Shown: positions 1-7,628 of the stretch, piece by piece
How the letters are laid out: every line of letters begins with the position of its first letter
How positions within the stretch are numbered: position 1 is the first letter of the stretch
Source: DATDFB01 sp035276475
GTDB taxonomy: Bacteria > Acidobacteriota > Thermoanaerobaculia > Gp7-AA8
Direction: 5' to 3'
DNA: 64,000 nt
NCBI GenBank assembly: GCA_035276475.1
Contig: DATELQ010000162.1
Location: 28,050 to 92,049 of the forward strand
Notes under the pieces: generated by a model
What the model was told of the DNA's origin: nothing
Seen by the model: only the letters and a program-made list of their open reading frames with translations
Databases searched by the model: none
Made by a program: the position numbers and the translations under genes

Positions 1-311
1 ATGTCCTCATTCTCTTCGGATGCTTCAGGACGAGGCGCGAATGTTAGATGAAACGCACTCGTGTTCGCAAACGGGTACGGCTCCAGGCAGCGCGCGCACT
101 GGAAGTCGGCGGTGAACTGGACCGAGCCGTCGACTTTGTACGTCCCCGCGGCGTCGCCTTTTTCAGCCTGCGCATCGATGGTGACGGGGCCGACGCCGGC
201 CACCTCGTCGCGCGCGAGCTCCGCGGGGGGAAGCTCGAACGTGGCGTGGTAGGACTGCGGTCCGTTCTCGTCGATGTCATCGAAATCGATGACGGTGCGG
301 GAATCCTGCAT
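1..311 (-). CDS. yceD: YceD/DUF177-family protein, C-terminus cut by window edge
   Basis: The visible 103 residues read from an ATG at 311 and stay open to the window edge, so the C-terminus is missing. The family signature is the CxxC pair in CARCLEP (Cys72, Cys75), preceded by a beta-rich segment ending in VQFTADFQ, as in DUF177/YceD proteins. Family members usually lie just upstream of rpmF (ribosomal protein L32) and, in E. coli and plants, are linked to 23S rRNA accumulation. If so, rpmF should follow just outside the window. The gene follows the 414-residue anchored protein by about 50 bases on the same strand. The acidic end (SEENED) is typical of the family. The assignment rests on the Cys motif and length, not on a search. 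Confidence 0.75.
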   Translation of the reverse strand, partial: MQDSRTVIDFDDIDENGPQSYHATFELPPAELARDEVAGVGPVTIDAQAEKGDAAGTYKVDGSVQFTADFQCARCLEPYPFANTSAFHLTFAPRPEASEENED

Positions 312-362
312 GACAGCCTCGGCCCAAACCTTGGTGCCTCTAAATCTATTTCGGCGCTCCTG

Positions 363-1607
363 TTAGTCGCGCCGCTGGGCCCCGCCACGTTCCGTGGCGG
401 GTCCGAACGATCCTGCAATTTCGACGCTCAGCTGCTCCGCGGCGCCGTCGGTGGAGTCGACGACGTCGATCGCGCTGGCGCGCCCGAGAGCGGAGAACCA
501 GCGGTCGGCGTCCTTCACGCCGCGGGAGATGCGGGGCGTGGCGATGCGGAGACCGAGGTTGTCGTTGAGCTGGCTGAGGATCGGGAGAAGCTTGGCCGGA
601 TCCGCGCGCACCGCCCAGCGCGCCGAGGGGAGGGGACGAGGCGCGAACGTATCCTTTAGATATAGGTCGAGCGAGCGGTCGAAGGAGAGAAGGAGCTGGC
701 CGTCGCGCTCGGCGGTGCGGACCTGGTAGCCGAGGGCCTCGCCCTGGCGGGCCAGATCGACGAAATTCTGGAACTCGGCGCGGCGCTCGGCCGGGACGGC
801 GATGACACCGACCGGGCGCGGTAGGAGCTTCCCGACTTCGACGTCGTAGAGCGCCAGCGCGCCGCCGCCGCTCATGAGTGCTGCGACTTTGACGCCGCCG
901 AGGAGGCGGTTCAGGTCTTCGACGAGGCGAGGCGGCTCGCGGAAGGTGGCGGCGAGCATGGCTGACTTAGGGAAACTCGCATTGAGCGGCGACGACGGCG
1001 GATCGGTGCTCTCGGCGCGCGAGACGATGGTGATCTTGTCCGGCTCGACGGCGATGGAGCTGACGGCGGGCCGCGCGATGGGCGGAAACGCGCCGCGCCC
1101 CGAGGCGCGCTGGACGACGAGGGCGTCGCCGGCGGGCAGCTTCGCGGCGAGCGCCTCGATGCGCTGCAGCTCCTCCGCCGCGATGGCCTCCTCGGCCGGC
1201 GCATTGATCAGCACCGTCTCGCCGAAGAGGAGCGAATAGACGCGCACGAGGAACGCGCGCACCGGATCGAGGCGGAGGTAGTAGCGCGTCGCGCCGTTCG
1301 CGCGCCACGCCAGGAGGTCGGCGCCGCCGATCATCCACGGCTCCGGCAGTTTCTGCTCCGCCGTCCACGACGCGACGACGTCGCGCGTGATCGGGTTGCC
1401 GCGGAGCTTGGCGTCGAGCGCTGCGGCCGTCGGGACGAGCGCGAAGGCCTCGGCCGACGCCGGCACGTGCGCGAGCATCTCGTGATCGGCGCCACGGATC
1501 GGAAAGGCGACGCCGCGCGAGCGATCGGGCGTCGTGACGCGGAGGTAGATCGCGGCGGCGCCGATGAGCGCCGCGAGGACGAGGAGGATGAGGAGAAGCT
1601 TTTTCAC
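363..1607 (-). CDS. Membrane-anchored protein of unknown function (DUF3352-like?)
   Basis: This 414-residue protein starts with a GTG and has one N-terminal hydrophobic segment (about residues 3-22, MKKLLLILLVLAAL), which could be a signal peptide or an anchor; the rest is soluble and should lie outside the cytoplasm. The region after it (HVPASAEAFALVPTAAALDA) resembles the start of DUF3352-type proteins, which open with a VPAD/VPAS segment, but that similarity is weak. I see no catalytic motif. The C-terminus is basic and low in complexity. It is divergent from the glycosyltransferase operon, with only 17 bases between the two start codons, so the two promoters must overlap. Confidence 0.6.
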   Translation of the reverse strand: MKKLLLILLVLAALIGAAAIYLRVTTPDRSRGVAFPIRGADHEMLAHVPASAEAFALVPTAAALDAKLRGNPITRDVVASWTAEQKLPEPWMIGGADLLAWRANGATRYYLRLDPVRAFLVRVYSLLFGETVLINAPAEEAIAAEELQRIEALAAKLPAGDALVVQRASGRGAFPPIARPAVSSIAVEPDKITIVSRAESTDPPSSPLNASFPKSAMLAATFREPPRLVEDLNRLLGGVKVAALMSGGGALALYDVEVGKLLPRPVGVIAVPAERRAEFQNFVDLARQGEALGYQVRTAERDGQLLLSFDRSLDLYLKDTFAPRPLPSARWAVRADPAKLLPILSQLNDNLGLRIATPRISRGVKDADRWFSALGRASAIDVVDSTDGAAEQLSVEIAGSFGPATERGGAQRRD

Positions 1608-1624
1608 GCTACGATCCGCGCGCC

Positions 1625-2806
1625 GTGTTGCGCGTCATTCTTCACACTCTGGGCCACGCCGCCTCCGAGGCGCTGCGCCGCCTCCGCGACGCCGCGCTCC
1701 GCCGCGAGCGACCGCTGCGCATCGGCGTCGACATCCGGCCGTTTTACGAGCCGCTCACCGGCGTGGGCTGGTATCTCTATCACCTGCTGCACGAAATCGC
1801 GAAGCACGACGGCGTGGAGCTCTGGCTCTTCGGCGACGCCCGCGTGACGGACGAAGGGCCGCGCCTCCACGCCGACGTGCCGTCGAACGCGCACCTCTGC
1901 TGGTTCGACCTCCGCGGCTACCCGAAGTCGCGCCTTCTCCGCCCGCTCACCGCGGCGGCGTACGTGGTGTGGATGAAGCTCGTCAATCCGGACGTGATGT
2001 TCGGCGCGAACTACTTTCTCCCCCGTCTCCTCGGCGCGATCGCCCGCCGCCGCGTGATCACGATCCACGACCTGACGTACAAGCGCTTCCCCGAGCTGCT
2101 GCAGAAGGAGACGCTCCAGAATCTCGAGCATCACATGAAGCGCGAGATCGCGCACGCCGACGCGGTGATCTGCGTCTCGGAGTCGACGCGCCGCGACGTG
2201 CTGCAGTTCTACGAGGCGGATCCACGGCGGATCGTGGCCATCCGCTCGGGGCTCACCGTGCACGCGGAAACGACTCCGGTCGATCTCCCAAAGCGCTACA
2301 TTCTCTTCGTCTCCACGATTGAGCCGCGCAAGAACCTTCCGGTGCTTCTCGATGCCTTCCAGCAGATCGACTACGACGGCGCGCTCGTCGTCGTCGGCAA
2401 GGTCGGCTGGAAGGCGGAGTCGATCGCGCCGCGCCTCCGCGAACGCAACGTCATCCACCTCGACTATCTCGACCCCGCGCGCCTCGCCTACGTCTACGAG
2501 CACGCGGAGCTCTTCGTCTTCCCCTCGATCTACGAAGGCTTCGGCTTTCCCTTGGGCGAGGCGATGGCGCACGGCGTTCCCGCGATCGCCGCGCGCTCGT
2601 CGTCGCTGCCGGAGATCGGCGGCAACGCCGCGCTCTACTTCGCCCCGCACGACACGCGCGAGCTCGCGCAGCTCATGCAGCGCGTGCTCGGCGACCCCGC
2701 ACTGCGCGAAGAGCTCGTGGCGCGCGGACGCAAACGCGCGGCGGAATTGCGATGGGAGACGGCTGCGTCGCGTACATTAGAGGTCCTGAGGCAAGCGGCA
2801 TCGTGA
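1625..2806 (+). CDS. GT4-family glycosyltransferase, first of three
   Basis: A 393-residue GT-B glycosyltransferase that should transfer a sugar from an activated donor in cytoplasmic glycan assembly. The N-terminal Rossmann half has the Gly-rich start RIGVDIRPFYEPLTGVGWY (about 32-50). The C-terminal donor-binding half has EPRKN (233-237) and the EGFGFPLGEA motif (about 304-313), both hallmarks of GT4. The first 30 residues are a basic extension absent from the next two proteins, so translation might start later. The assumed start is GTG; TACGAT sits nine bases upstream as a possible -10 box. The stop overlaps the next start codon (GTGA), so the three glycosyltransferases form one translation-coupled operon. 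Acceptor and donor cannot be read from sequence. Confidence 0.85.
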   Translation: MLRVILHTLGHAASEALRRLRDAALRRERPLRIGVDIRPFYEPLTGVGWYLYHLLHEIAKHDGVELWLFGDARVTDEGPRLHADVPSNAHLCWFDLRGYPKSRLLRPLTAAAYVVWMKLVNPDVMFGANYFLPRLLGAIARRRVITIHDLTYKRFPELLQKETLQNLEHHMKREIAHADAVICVSESTRRDVLQFYEADPRRIVAIRSGLTVHAETTPVDLPKRYILFVSTIEPRKNLPVLLDAFQQIDYDGALVVVGKVGWKAESIAPRLRERNVIHLDYLDPARLAYVYEHAELFVFPSIYEGFGFPLGEAMAHGVPAIAARSSSLPEIGGNAALYFAPHDTRELAQLMQRVLGDPALREELVARGRKRAAELRWETAASRTLEVLRQAAS

Positions 2807-3798
2807 ACGTGACCATCGACGCCCGAGCGCTCGTCGGCAACCGGACGGGCATCGGCGTACACACCGCGGAGATCGCCCGGCGGCTCGGCGTCGATCCCCC
2901 GCCGCTTCTCGCCTCGCACGCGGAGATCGCCGACAAGTCGGGACTCGAGGCATGCCGCTTCCGCGTCGACGCCATGCCGCTCGGCGCGGTGTGGCAACAG
3001 CTCGTCCTCCCCCGCCTCGGCGGCGACGTGGTGTGGGGGCCGCACGGAACGCTCCCGGTCGCGACGCGCGTGCCGGGGGTGGTGACGCTGCACGACTTCA
3101 CGTCGCTCACGGCGCCGAGGCGGCACAAGCTGAAGACGATCGCGTCGTTCAATCTCTTCATCGGGCGCAGCCTGGAGAAAGCCGCGCGCGTCGCCGCGGT
3201 GTCGCGCGCGACGGCGGACGAGGCGATGCGCTGGTTCGGCGTGCCGGCGTCGAAGATCGCGCTCGTGCCGAATGGTGTGGATGAGTTCTTCTCGCCCGGC
3301 GGCGAGGAAGAGGACTACATCCTCTTCGCCGGGACGCTCGAGCCGCGGAAGGGGATCGACGATCTCGTCGCGGTGTATGAGTCGTTGCCGCAGCCGCGGC
3401 CGCGGCTGGTAATCGCCGGGGATCGCGGCTGGAAAACGAACTTCGAAACGATCGGATATGTGACTCGCGACCAACTCCGCGACCTCTACCGCCGCGCCAA
3501 GATCTTCGTCTACCCCTCGCGCGCCGAGGGGTTCGGCATCCCGCCGCTGGAGGCGATGGCCTGCGGTGCGCCGGTGGTAGCGACGCGCGTCGGGGCGATC
3601 CCGGAGTTCGCGGGCGACGCAGCGCTGCTCGTCGATCCCGGCGACCGCGACGGGTTGCGCGACGCCATTGCGCGCCTGCTTCGCGACCCGGTGCTGCGCC
3701 GCGAGCTGCGCGCGCGCGGGCCGGAGCGGGCGAAGCGCTACCGATGGGAAACGAGCGCGGCGACGATGACACAGCTCCTCGAGGACGCGGTGCGATGA
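2803..3798 (+). CDS. GT4-family glycosyltransferase, second of three
   Basis: I chose the GTG that overlaps the previous stop (GTGA), giving 331 residues that begin VNVTIDARALVGNRTGIG, the Gly-rich N-terminal loop of GT4 enzymes. An upstream in-frame ATG would add 17 residues with no homology. The C-terminal donor-binding half shows the LEPRKGID motif and AEGFGIPPLEAMACG, which place the catalytic and nucleotide-sugar residues as expected for the family. The protein has no signal peptide or membrane segment, so it acts in the cytoplasm or at the inner face of the membrane. Similarity to both flanking enzymes suggests local duplication followed by divergence, with each copy probably adding a different residue to a surface glycan. 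That role is inference. Confidence 0.85.
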   Translation: MNVTIDARALVGNRTGIGVHTAEIARRLGVDPPPLLASHAEIADKSGLEACRFRVDAMPLGAVWQQLVLPRLGGDVVWGPHGTLPVATRVPGVVTLHDFTSLTAPRRHKLKTIASFNLFIGRSLEKAARVAAVSRATADEAMRWFGVPASKIALVPNGVDEFFSPGGEEEDYILFAGTLEPRKGIDDLVAVYESLPQPRPRLVIAGDRGWKTNFETIGYVTRDQLRDLYRRAKIFVYPSRAEGFGIPPLEAMACGAPVVATRVGAIPEFAGDAALLVDPGDRDGLRDAIARLLRDPVLRRELRARGPERAKRYRWETSAATMTQLLEDAVR

Positions 3799-4751
3799 GG
3801 ATCGGCATCGACGCCCGAAAGATTGCCGATTACGGCATCGGCACCTACATCCGCGGCCTCCTCGGCGCCCTCGCCGCGACGGGCGACGACGAGATCGTCG
3901 CCTTCGCGCCCGACGGAACGACGCTCCCGGACGGCGTTGCACACGTCGCCGTCGACGCGCCGCACTACTCGCTCCGCGAGCTCATCGCCGTCGGCAGCGC
4001 CGCCGACCGCGCCCACCTCGACCTCTTCCACGCGCCGCACTACGTCGTCCCCTTCACGAGCGTCCCGGCCGTCGTCACCATCCACGACCTCATCCACCTC
4101 ACCCACCCACCCCGCAACCCGCTCGCGCCGTTCTACGCGCGCGTCATGCTCGGCCGCGCCGTGCGGAAGGCGCGGCGCGTGCTGACGGTGAGCGAAGCGT
4201 CGAAGCGCGCCATCGTGGAGACGCTGCTCGTCGCGCCGGACCAGGTCGTGGTCACGCCGAATGGCGTCGACGAGCGTTTTTTCGGCGGGAGTCGTGAGAA
4301 CGGCGACTACTTTCTCTTCGTCGGCAACGACAAGCCCCACAAAAACCTCCGCGTCGCCCGCGAAGCGGCGGAGCGCGCGAACGTCCGCCTCGTCGTCGCC
4401 GGCTCCGAGAACTTCGTGAGCGACGACGAGCTCGCGGCGCTCTACCGCGGCGCGATCGCGCTCGTCATCCCCAGCGCAGAAGAAGGATTTGGACTTCCGG
4501 CCGCGGAAGCGATGGCCTGCGGCACGCCGGTCATCACCTCGCGCGCGGCGGCGCTCGTCGAAATCACGGGCGACGCCGCGCTGCACGTCGACGCGGAGCC
4601 GCGCGCGCTCGCCGATGCCATGCAGCGCTTGCGCGACGACGATGCGTTGCGTGCGGCGATGTCGAATCGCGGCCGCGAGCGCGCGCGATCGATGACGTGG
4701 ATGCGCTGCGCGGAGCTCACGCGCGCCGCGTATCGCACCGCCGTCGCGTGA
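3795..4751 (+). CDS. GT4-family glycosyltransferase, third of three
   Basis: The start is the ATG in the ATGA overlap with the previous gene, giving 318 residues that begin MRIGIDARKIADYGIGTYI, the usual GT4 opening. The C-terminal half has the NDKPHKNLR segment, which replaces the EPRKN motif of its neighbours (the Lys is kept), and EEGFGLPAAEAMACG with the conserved Glu pair. It is the shortest of the three and closes the operon. No polymerase, flippase or nucleotide-sugar pathway gene lies next to the trio, so the final product is unknown. Downstream the base composition becomes AT-rich and a new promoter starts. Confidence 0.85.
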   Translation: MRIGIDARKIADYGIGTYIRGLLGALAATGDDEIVAFAPDGTTLPDGVAHVAVDAPHYSLRELIAVGSAADRAHLDLFHAPHYVVPFTSVPAVVTIHDLIHLTHPPRNPLAPFYARVMLGRAVRKARRVLTVSEASKRAIVETLLVAPDQVVVTPNGVDERFFGGSRENGDYFLFVGNDKPHKNLRVAREAAERANVRLVVAGSENFVSDDELAALYRGAIALVIPSAEEGFGLPAAEAMACGTPVITSRAAALVEITGDAALHVDAEPRALADAMQRLRDDDALRAAMSNRGRERARSMTWMRCAELTRAAYRTAVA

Positions 4752-4801
4752 AACTCGCGTGGAACACGCTCTCCAAATTTCATCTTTTTAAAGAAGAATG
4801 C

Positions 4802-4830
4802 TTGACAATGTGTTTTATCAATAGCATATT
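4802..4830 (+). promoter_or_regulatory. Sigma-70-type promoter with upstream A/T tracts
   Basis: A perfect -35 box TTGACA is followed after exactly 17 bases by CATATT (4 of 6 matches to TATAAT). The 25 bases before the -35 box are A/T tracts (AAATTTCATCTTTTTAAAG) in an otherwise GC-rich region, as in UP elements. The predicted transcription start is near 4837, which leaves a leader of about 165 bases before the small lysine-rich gene. This is the best consensus promoter I found in the window. Confidence 0.65.
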
Positions 4831-4847
4831 TACGTGCAGTAAAAACG

Positions 4848-4988
4848 ATGATCGCCAGATACCTGATTAAAACTTCGGTTGATGTTGAAGGTCGTCGTCA
4901 CCCCTTTCTCAAATCTGATCTCAAGTTGCCGGAGCGATCCGACATGTCTTGCCAAGTAAGCGCGACCGGGAGGTCCCGTACGGCATGA
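4848..4988 (+). CDS. Possible 46-residue leader ORF
   Basis: An ATG about 11 bases after the predicted transcription start opens a 46-codon frame beginning MIARYLIKTSVDVEG and ending in RSRTA before a TGA. It stops 15 bases upstream of the lysine-rich gene. No clear ribosome binding site precedes it, and the composition is not obviously coding. It could be a leader peptide that couples translation to the next gene, or the leader could be an untranslated structured RNA that is open by chance. I do not recognise the protein. Confidence 0.25.
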   Translation: MIARYLIKTSVDVEGRRHPFLKSDLKLPERSDMSCQVSATGRSRTA

Positions 4989-5003
4989 AAGGTGGTGAGT
5001 TGA

Positions 5004-5072
5004 ATGGCAGCCAAGAAGGGCGGTAAGGCTTCGAAGAAGGGCGGCAGCAAGAAGTCCTCGAAGAAGAAATAA
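5004..5072 (+). CDS. 22-residue lysine-rich peptide (histone-H1-tail-like)
   Basis: This frame begins MAAKKGGKASKKGG and ends SSKKK before TAA. It consists only of Met, Ala, Lys, Gly and Ser, and half of the residues are Lys, so it should be strongly basic and disordered. A ribosome binding site (AAAGGTGGTGAG) lies just upstream. A consensus promoter sits 170 bases before it and a strong terminator 30 bases after it, so it forms its own transcription unit. Composition resembles the tails of bacterial histone-H1-like proteins, which bind DNA or RNA; a role in nucleoid or ribosome binding is only inference. It is far shorter than any named family member. Confidence 0.6.
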   Translation: MAAKKGGKASKKGGSKKSSKKK

Positions 5073-5101
5073 TCACCATCATCGACTTTTGGGGAGTCGT
5101 A

Positions 5102-5135
5102 CGAGGGGGCCGGCAACGGCCCCCTCGGTTTTTTT
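5102..5135 (+). terminator. Intrinsic terminator of the lysine-rich peptide gene
   Basis: An 11-bp perfect stem (CGAGGGGGCCG / CGGCCCCCTCG) with a GCAA tetraloop is followed by a run of seven T. It ends the short unit and separates it from the next gene, which has its own strong ribosome binding site. Confidence 0.9.
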
Positions 5136-5184
5136 GTTTAACTTTTCGCCTCGCCGTACGTTTTAGGCCGTTGGAGGTATCCAC

Positions 5185-5850
5185 ATGCGAACCGCTCTCA
5201 TCACCGCGGCGGCGATTCTCGCCGCCGGCGCCGCGCGCGCCGACGTCTACGTCACCCACACGTTCAGCACCAGCGCGCCGCGCGGCTCCGTCCGCCGCAT
5301 CGTCGTCGACGTCCCCGCCGGCGACGTGAAGCTGCGCAACGGCGCGAACGACCGCATCAGCGTCACCGGCTCGGTGCGGCGCGACTACGACGGCGACCGT
5401 GAGAAGCAGCAGGCCGTCGTCGACGACATCAGCGTCGAGATCTACTCGAGCCCGACCGAGGCCGTGGTGCGGCGCAAGCTCGGCCCGAATGCGAAGAGCT
5501 GGAGCGCGCGCAACAACAGCGACTACAAAGTGACCATCGAGGTGCCGGCCGGACTCGACGTCGCCATCGAGACGAAGTACGGCGAGGTCGACATCGACGG
5601 CCACTTCGGCGCCGTCACCTGCGACCTGCGCGCCGGCGAGATCCACGCCGAGCTCCCGCGCGACGCCGTGCGCGACCTCACCGCGTCCGTGCGCGTCGGC
5701 GAGGTCCACGCCTCGACCGGCGACCGCCAAATCGACAACGAGGGCGTCTTCCCGCGCACCGCGAAGTGGACGAATCCCGACGGCGGGCGCGGCTCATCGG
5801 TGAACCTGCACACGACGGCGGGCGAGGTGCACGTCAATCTGAAGCCGTGA
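5185..5850 (+). CDS. Secreted DUF4097-like protein
   Basis: The 221-residue product has a signal peptide (MRTALITAAAILAAGAARA, cleavage expected before Asp20). The mature part is made of short beta repeats such as VPAGDVKLRNG, VPAGLDVAIETKYGEVDIDG and TTAGEVHVNLKP. This spacing of VPAG and GEV-type turns is the pattern of DUF4097-type putative adhesin folds (right-handed beta-roll). A GGAGGT ribosome binding site fixes the start. It should be periplasmic or surface-exposed; no catalytic residues are apparent. The 3' end overlaps the convergent CCA-adding enzyme gene by 17 bases. Confidence 0.7.
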   Translation: MRTALITAAAILAAGAARADVYVTHTFSTSAPRGSVRRIVVDVPAGDVKLRNGANDRISVTGSVRRDYDGDREKQQAVVDDISVEIYSSPTEAVVRRKLGPNAKSWSARNNSDYKVTIEVPAGLDVAIETKYGEVDIDGHFGAVTCDLRAGEIHAELPRDAVRDLTASVRVGEVHASTGDRQIDNEGVFPRTAKWTNPDGGRGSSVNLHTTAGEVHVNLKP

Positions 5851-6886
5851 CGAGGCCCTCCGCCTCGTCACGCGTCTTCACTCGCCCCGCCAACTGCGCC
5901 TCGATCAGCGTCCGCTTCAACTCCCCCACCCTCGGGCCGGGCTCGATCTTCGCCAGACGCGCGATCTCGTCGCCGGTCAGGAGCGGCCGCACCGAAAAGT
6001 CGGGCATGGCCACTGCGGCGTCGTGGCCGAGGGCGCGGAGCATGGGAGGGAGCTGCGCGGCGAGGCGCTCGCCGGCGTCGTAGAGCGACAGCAGCGTGTG
6101 CTCGCTGGCGATGCGCTGCAGCGTCACGACGTCGTGCAGCAGCGCGTCGCTCCACTTCCAGCGCTCCGCGAACGCCGGCGGGTCGTCGACGAGGATCGCG
6201 AACGCGGCGGCGAGCGGCACGTCGTCAGCGTGGAAGCGCTGCGCGTCGAGCTCGCGGCCGAAGAGCGGGACGTCGAGCGCCGTCTCGTGCAGCAGCGCGA
6301 CCGCCGTGCGGAACGCGTTCGCGGCGAAGATCACCGAGAGCTCGTAGCCGACGCGCTCCGCGGCTACGCTTTCGATCGCTGCGGCGCGCGGGCGGATCGC
6401 GGCGAGCGTCTCGCCATCGATCGAAAAACCGAGGCGCACGGCCATGCGCACGGCCTTGAGCATCCGCAGCGGGTCGTCGTCGAAGTTGGCGGCGTTCACC
6501 ATGCGCACGATGCGCGCGGCCAAGTCGCGTTGCCCGCCGTTCGGGTCGAGCAAATCGCCCGAGGCGAGATTGACGGCCATCGCGTTCACCGTGAAGTCGC
6601 GGCGGCCGAGGTCCGCGTCGATCGTGTCGTCGAGGAGCGCGGCGAAGTCGTAGACGTGCTCGCCGTCGACGACGCGGTAGGCGCTGATGTGCTCCTCGCG
6701 CCCGAGGCGGATCACCTTGCGGCCGAGGGTCTGCGCGGCGGCGAGGGGATCGATGCAGGCGACGTCGACGTCCGCCGGGTGCGCGCCGAGGAGCAGGTCG
6801 CGCACGGCGCCGCCGACCACGAAGACGTTCGGCGGGAGCTTGCGCAACGCCGGGAAGAGCGCGAGCAGCTCGTCACGCAACGGCAT
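5834..6886 (-). CDS. cca: CCA-adding enzyme / tRNA nucleotidyltransferase
   Basis: This 350-residue class II nucleotidyltransferase should add or repair the 3'-CCA of tRNA. The catalytic head has GGAVRDLLLG (about 25-34) followed by the metal-binding acidic pair in ADVDVA. Then come the RRDFTVNAMA motif (about 94-103) and the DDPLRMLKAVR helix. The C-terminal third is helical and has no HD-domain signature. Poly(A) polymerases share these motifs and cannot be fully excluded, but the compact size fits a CCA enzyme. It is the last gene of a three-gene minus-strand operon; its start overlaps the FAA-hydrolase gene by 14 bases. Confidence 0.85.
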   Translation of the reverse strand: MPLRDELLALFPALRKLPPNVFVVGGAVRDLLLGAHPADVDVACIDPLAAAQTLGRKVIRLGREEHISAYRVVDGEHVYDFAALLDDTIDADLGRRDFTVNAMAVNLASGDLLDPNGGQRDLAARIVRMVNAANFDDDPLRMLKAVRMAVRLGFSIDGETLAAIRPRAAAIESVAAERVGYELSVIFAANAFRTAVALLHETALDVPLFGRELDAQRFHADDVPLAAAFAILVDDPPAFAERWKWSDALLHDVVTLQRIASEHTLLSLYDAGERLAAQLPPMLRALGHDAAVAMPDFSVRPLLTGDEIARLAKIEPGPRVGELKRTLIEAQLAGRVKTRDEAEGLVTASD

Positions 6887-7628
6887 TGCGCAGCACGCCG
6901 ATCCCCTCGACCTCGACCTCCACGACGTCGCCGGCGGCGAGCGGCCCGACGCCCGCGGGCGTGCCGGTGAAGATGACGTCGCCCGGCAGCAGGGTCATGA
7001 TCGACGTCACGAACTCGACCATGACGCCGCAGTCGAAGACCATCTGCGCCGTGTTGCCGTTCTGCTTCGTCGCGCCATTGACACGCGTCACGAGCGCGAG
7101 GTTGGACGGATCGAGCTCCGTCTCGATGCACGGCCCGAGGGGACAGAACGTGTCGAAGCCTTTGCCGCGCGTGAACTGGACGTCTTTCTTTTGGAGGTCG
7201 CGCGCGGTGACGTCGTTGCCGCAGGTGAAGCCGAAGACGACGTCGCGCCACGCGTCGCGCGCGACGTTCCGCGCCTCCGTGCCGACGACGAGCACGAGCT
7301 CTCCCTCGAAGTCGACGCGCTGCGACTGCGGCGGGCGGACGATCGTGCCGTTCGGCGGCAGGAGCGCGCTGGGCGGCTTGAGAAAAATGATCGGCTCCGC
7401 CGGCGCCTCGTTGCCGAGCTCCTTGGCATGCTCGGCGTAGTTGCGCCCGACGCAGACGATCTTGCTCGGGAGGACGGGTGGGAGGAGGGTGGCGGCGGCG
7501 ATGAGGACTTCATCGTCTGTGCGCGAACCGAGGTTGAGCGCGTCGTGGCCGGAGTAGCGCACGAGGTGCTCCCCCTCGGCGACGCCGACGGCGGGGGAAC
7601 CGTTGTGGACGTAGCGGTAGATTTTCAT
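6873..7628 (-). CDS. Fumarylacetoacetate hydrolase (FAH) family protein
   Basis: At 251 residues this is a single-domain FAH-family enzyme, a metal-dependent cytoplasmic hydrolase or decarboxylase of beta-keto acids such as acylpyruvates. The fold signature includes CVGRNYAEHAKELG (about 59-72), the metal ligands in DFEGELVLVVG (Glu108, Glu110) and GNDVTARDLQ (Asp139). The C-terminal TGTPAGVGPL loop is also typical. Closest functional classes are acylpyruvate hydrolase and oxaloacetate decarboxylase (FAHD1-like), but the substrate cannot be told from sequence. The ATG overlaps the stop of the upstream 530-residue gene (ATGA), so the two are coupled. Confidence 0.8.
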   Translation of the reverse strand: MKIYRYVHNGSPAVGVAEGEHLVRYSGHDALNLGSRTDDEVLIAAATLLPPVLPSKIVCVGRNYAEHAKELGNEAPAEPIIFLKPPSALLPPNGTIVRPPQSQRVDFEGELVLVVGTEARNVARDAWRDVVFGFTCGNDVTARDLQKKDVQFTRGKGFDTFCPLGPCIETELDPSNLALVTRVNGATKQNGNTAQMVFDCGVMVEFVTSIMTLLPGDVIFTGTPAGVGPLAAGDVVEVEVEGIGVLRNAVA

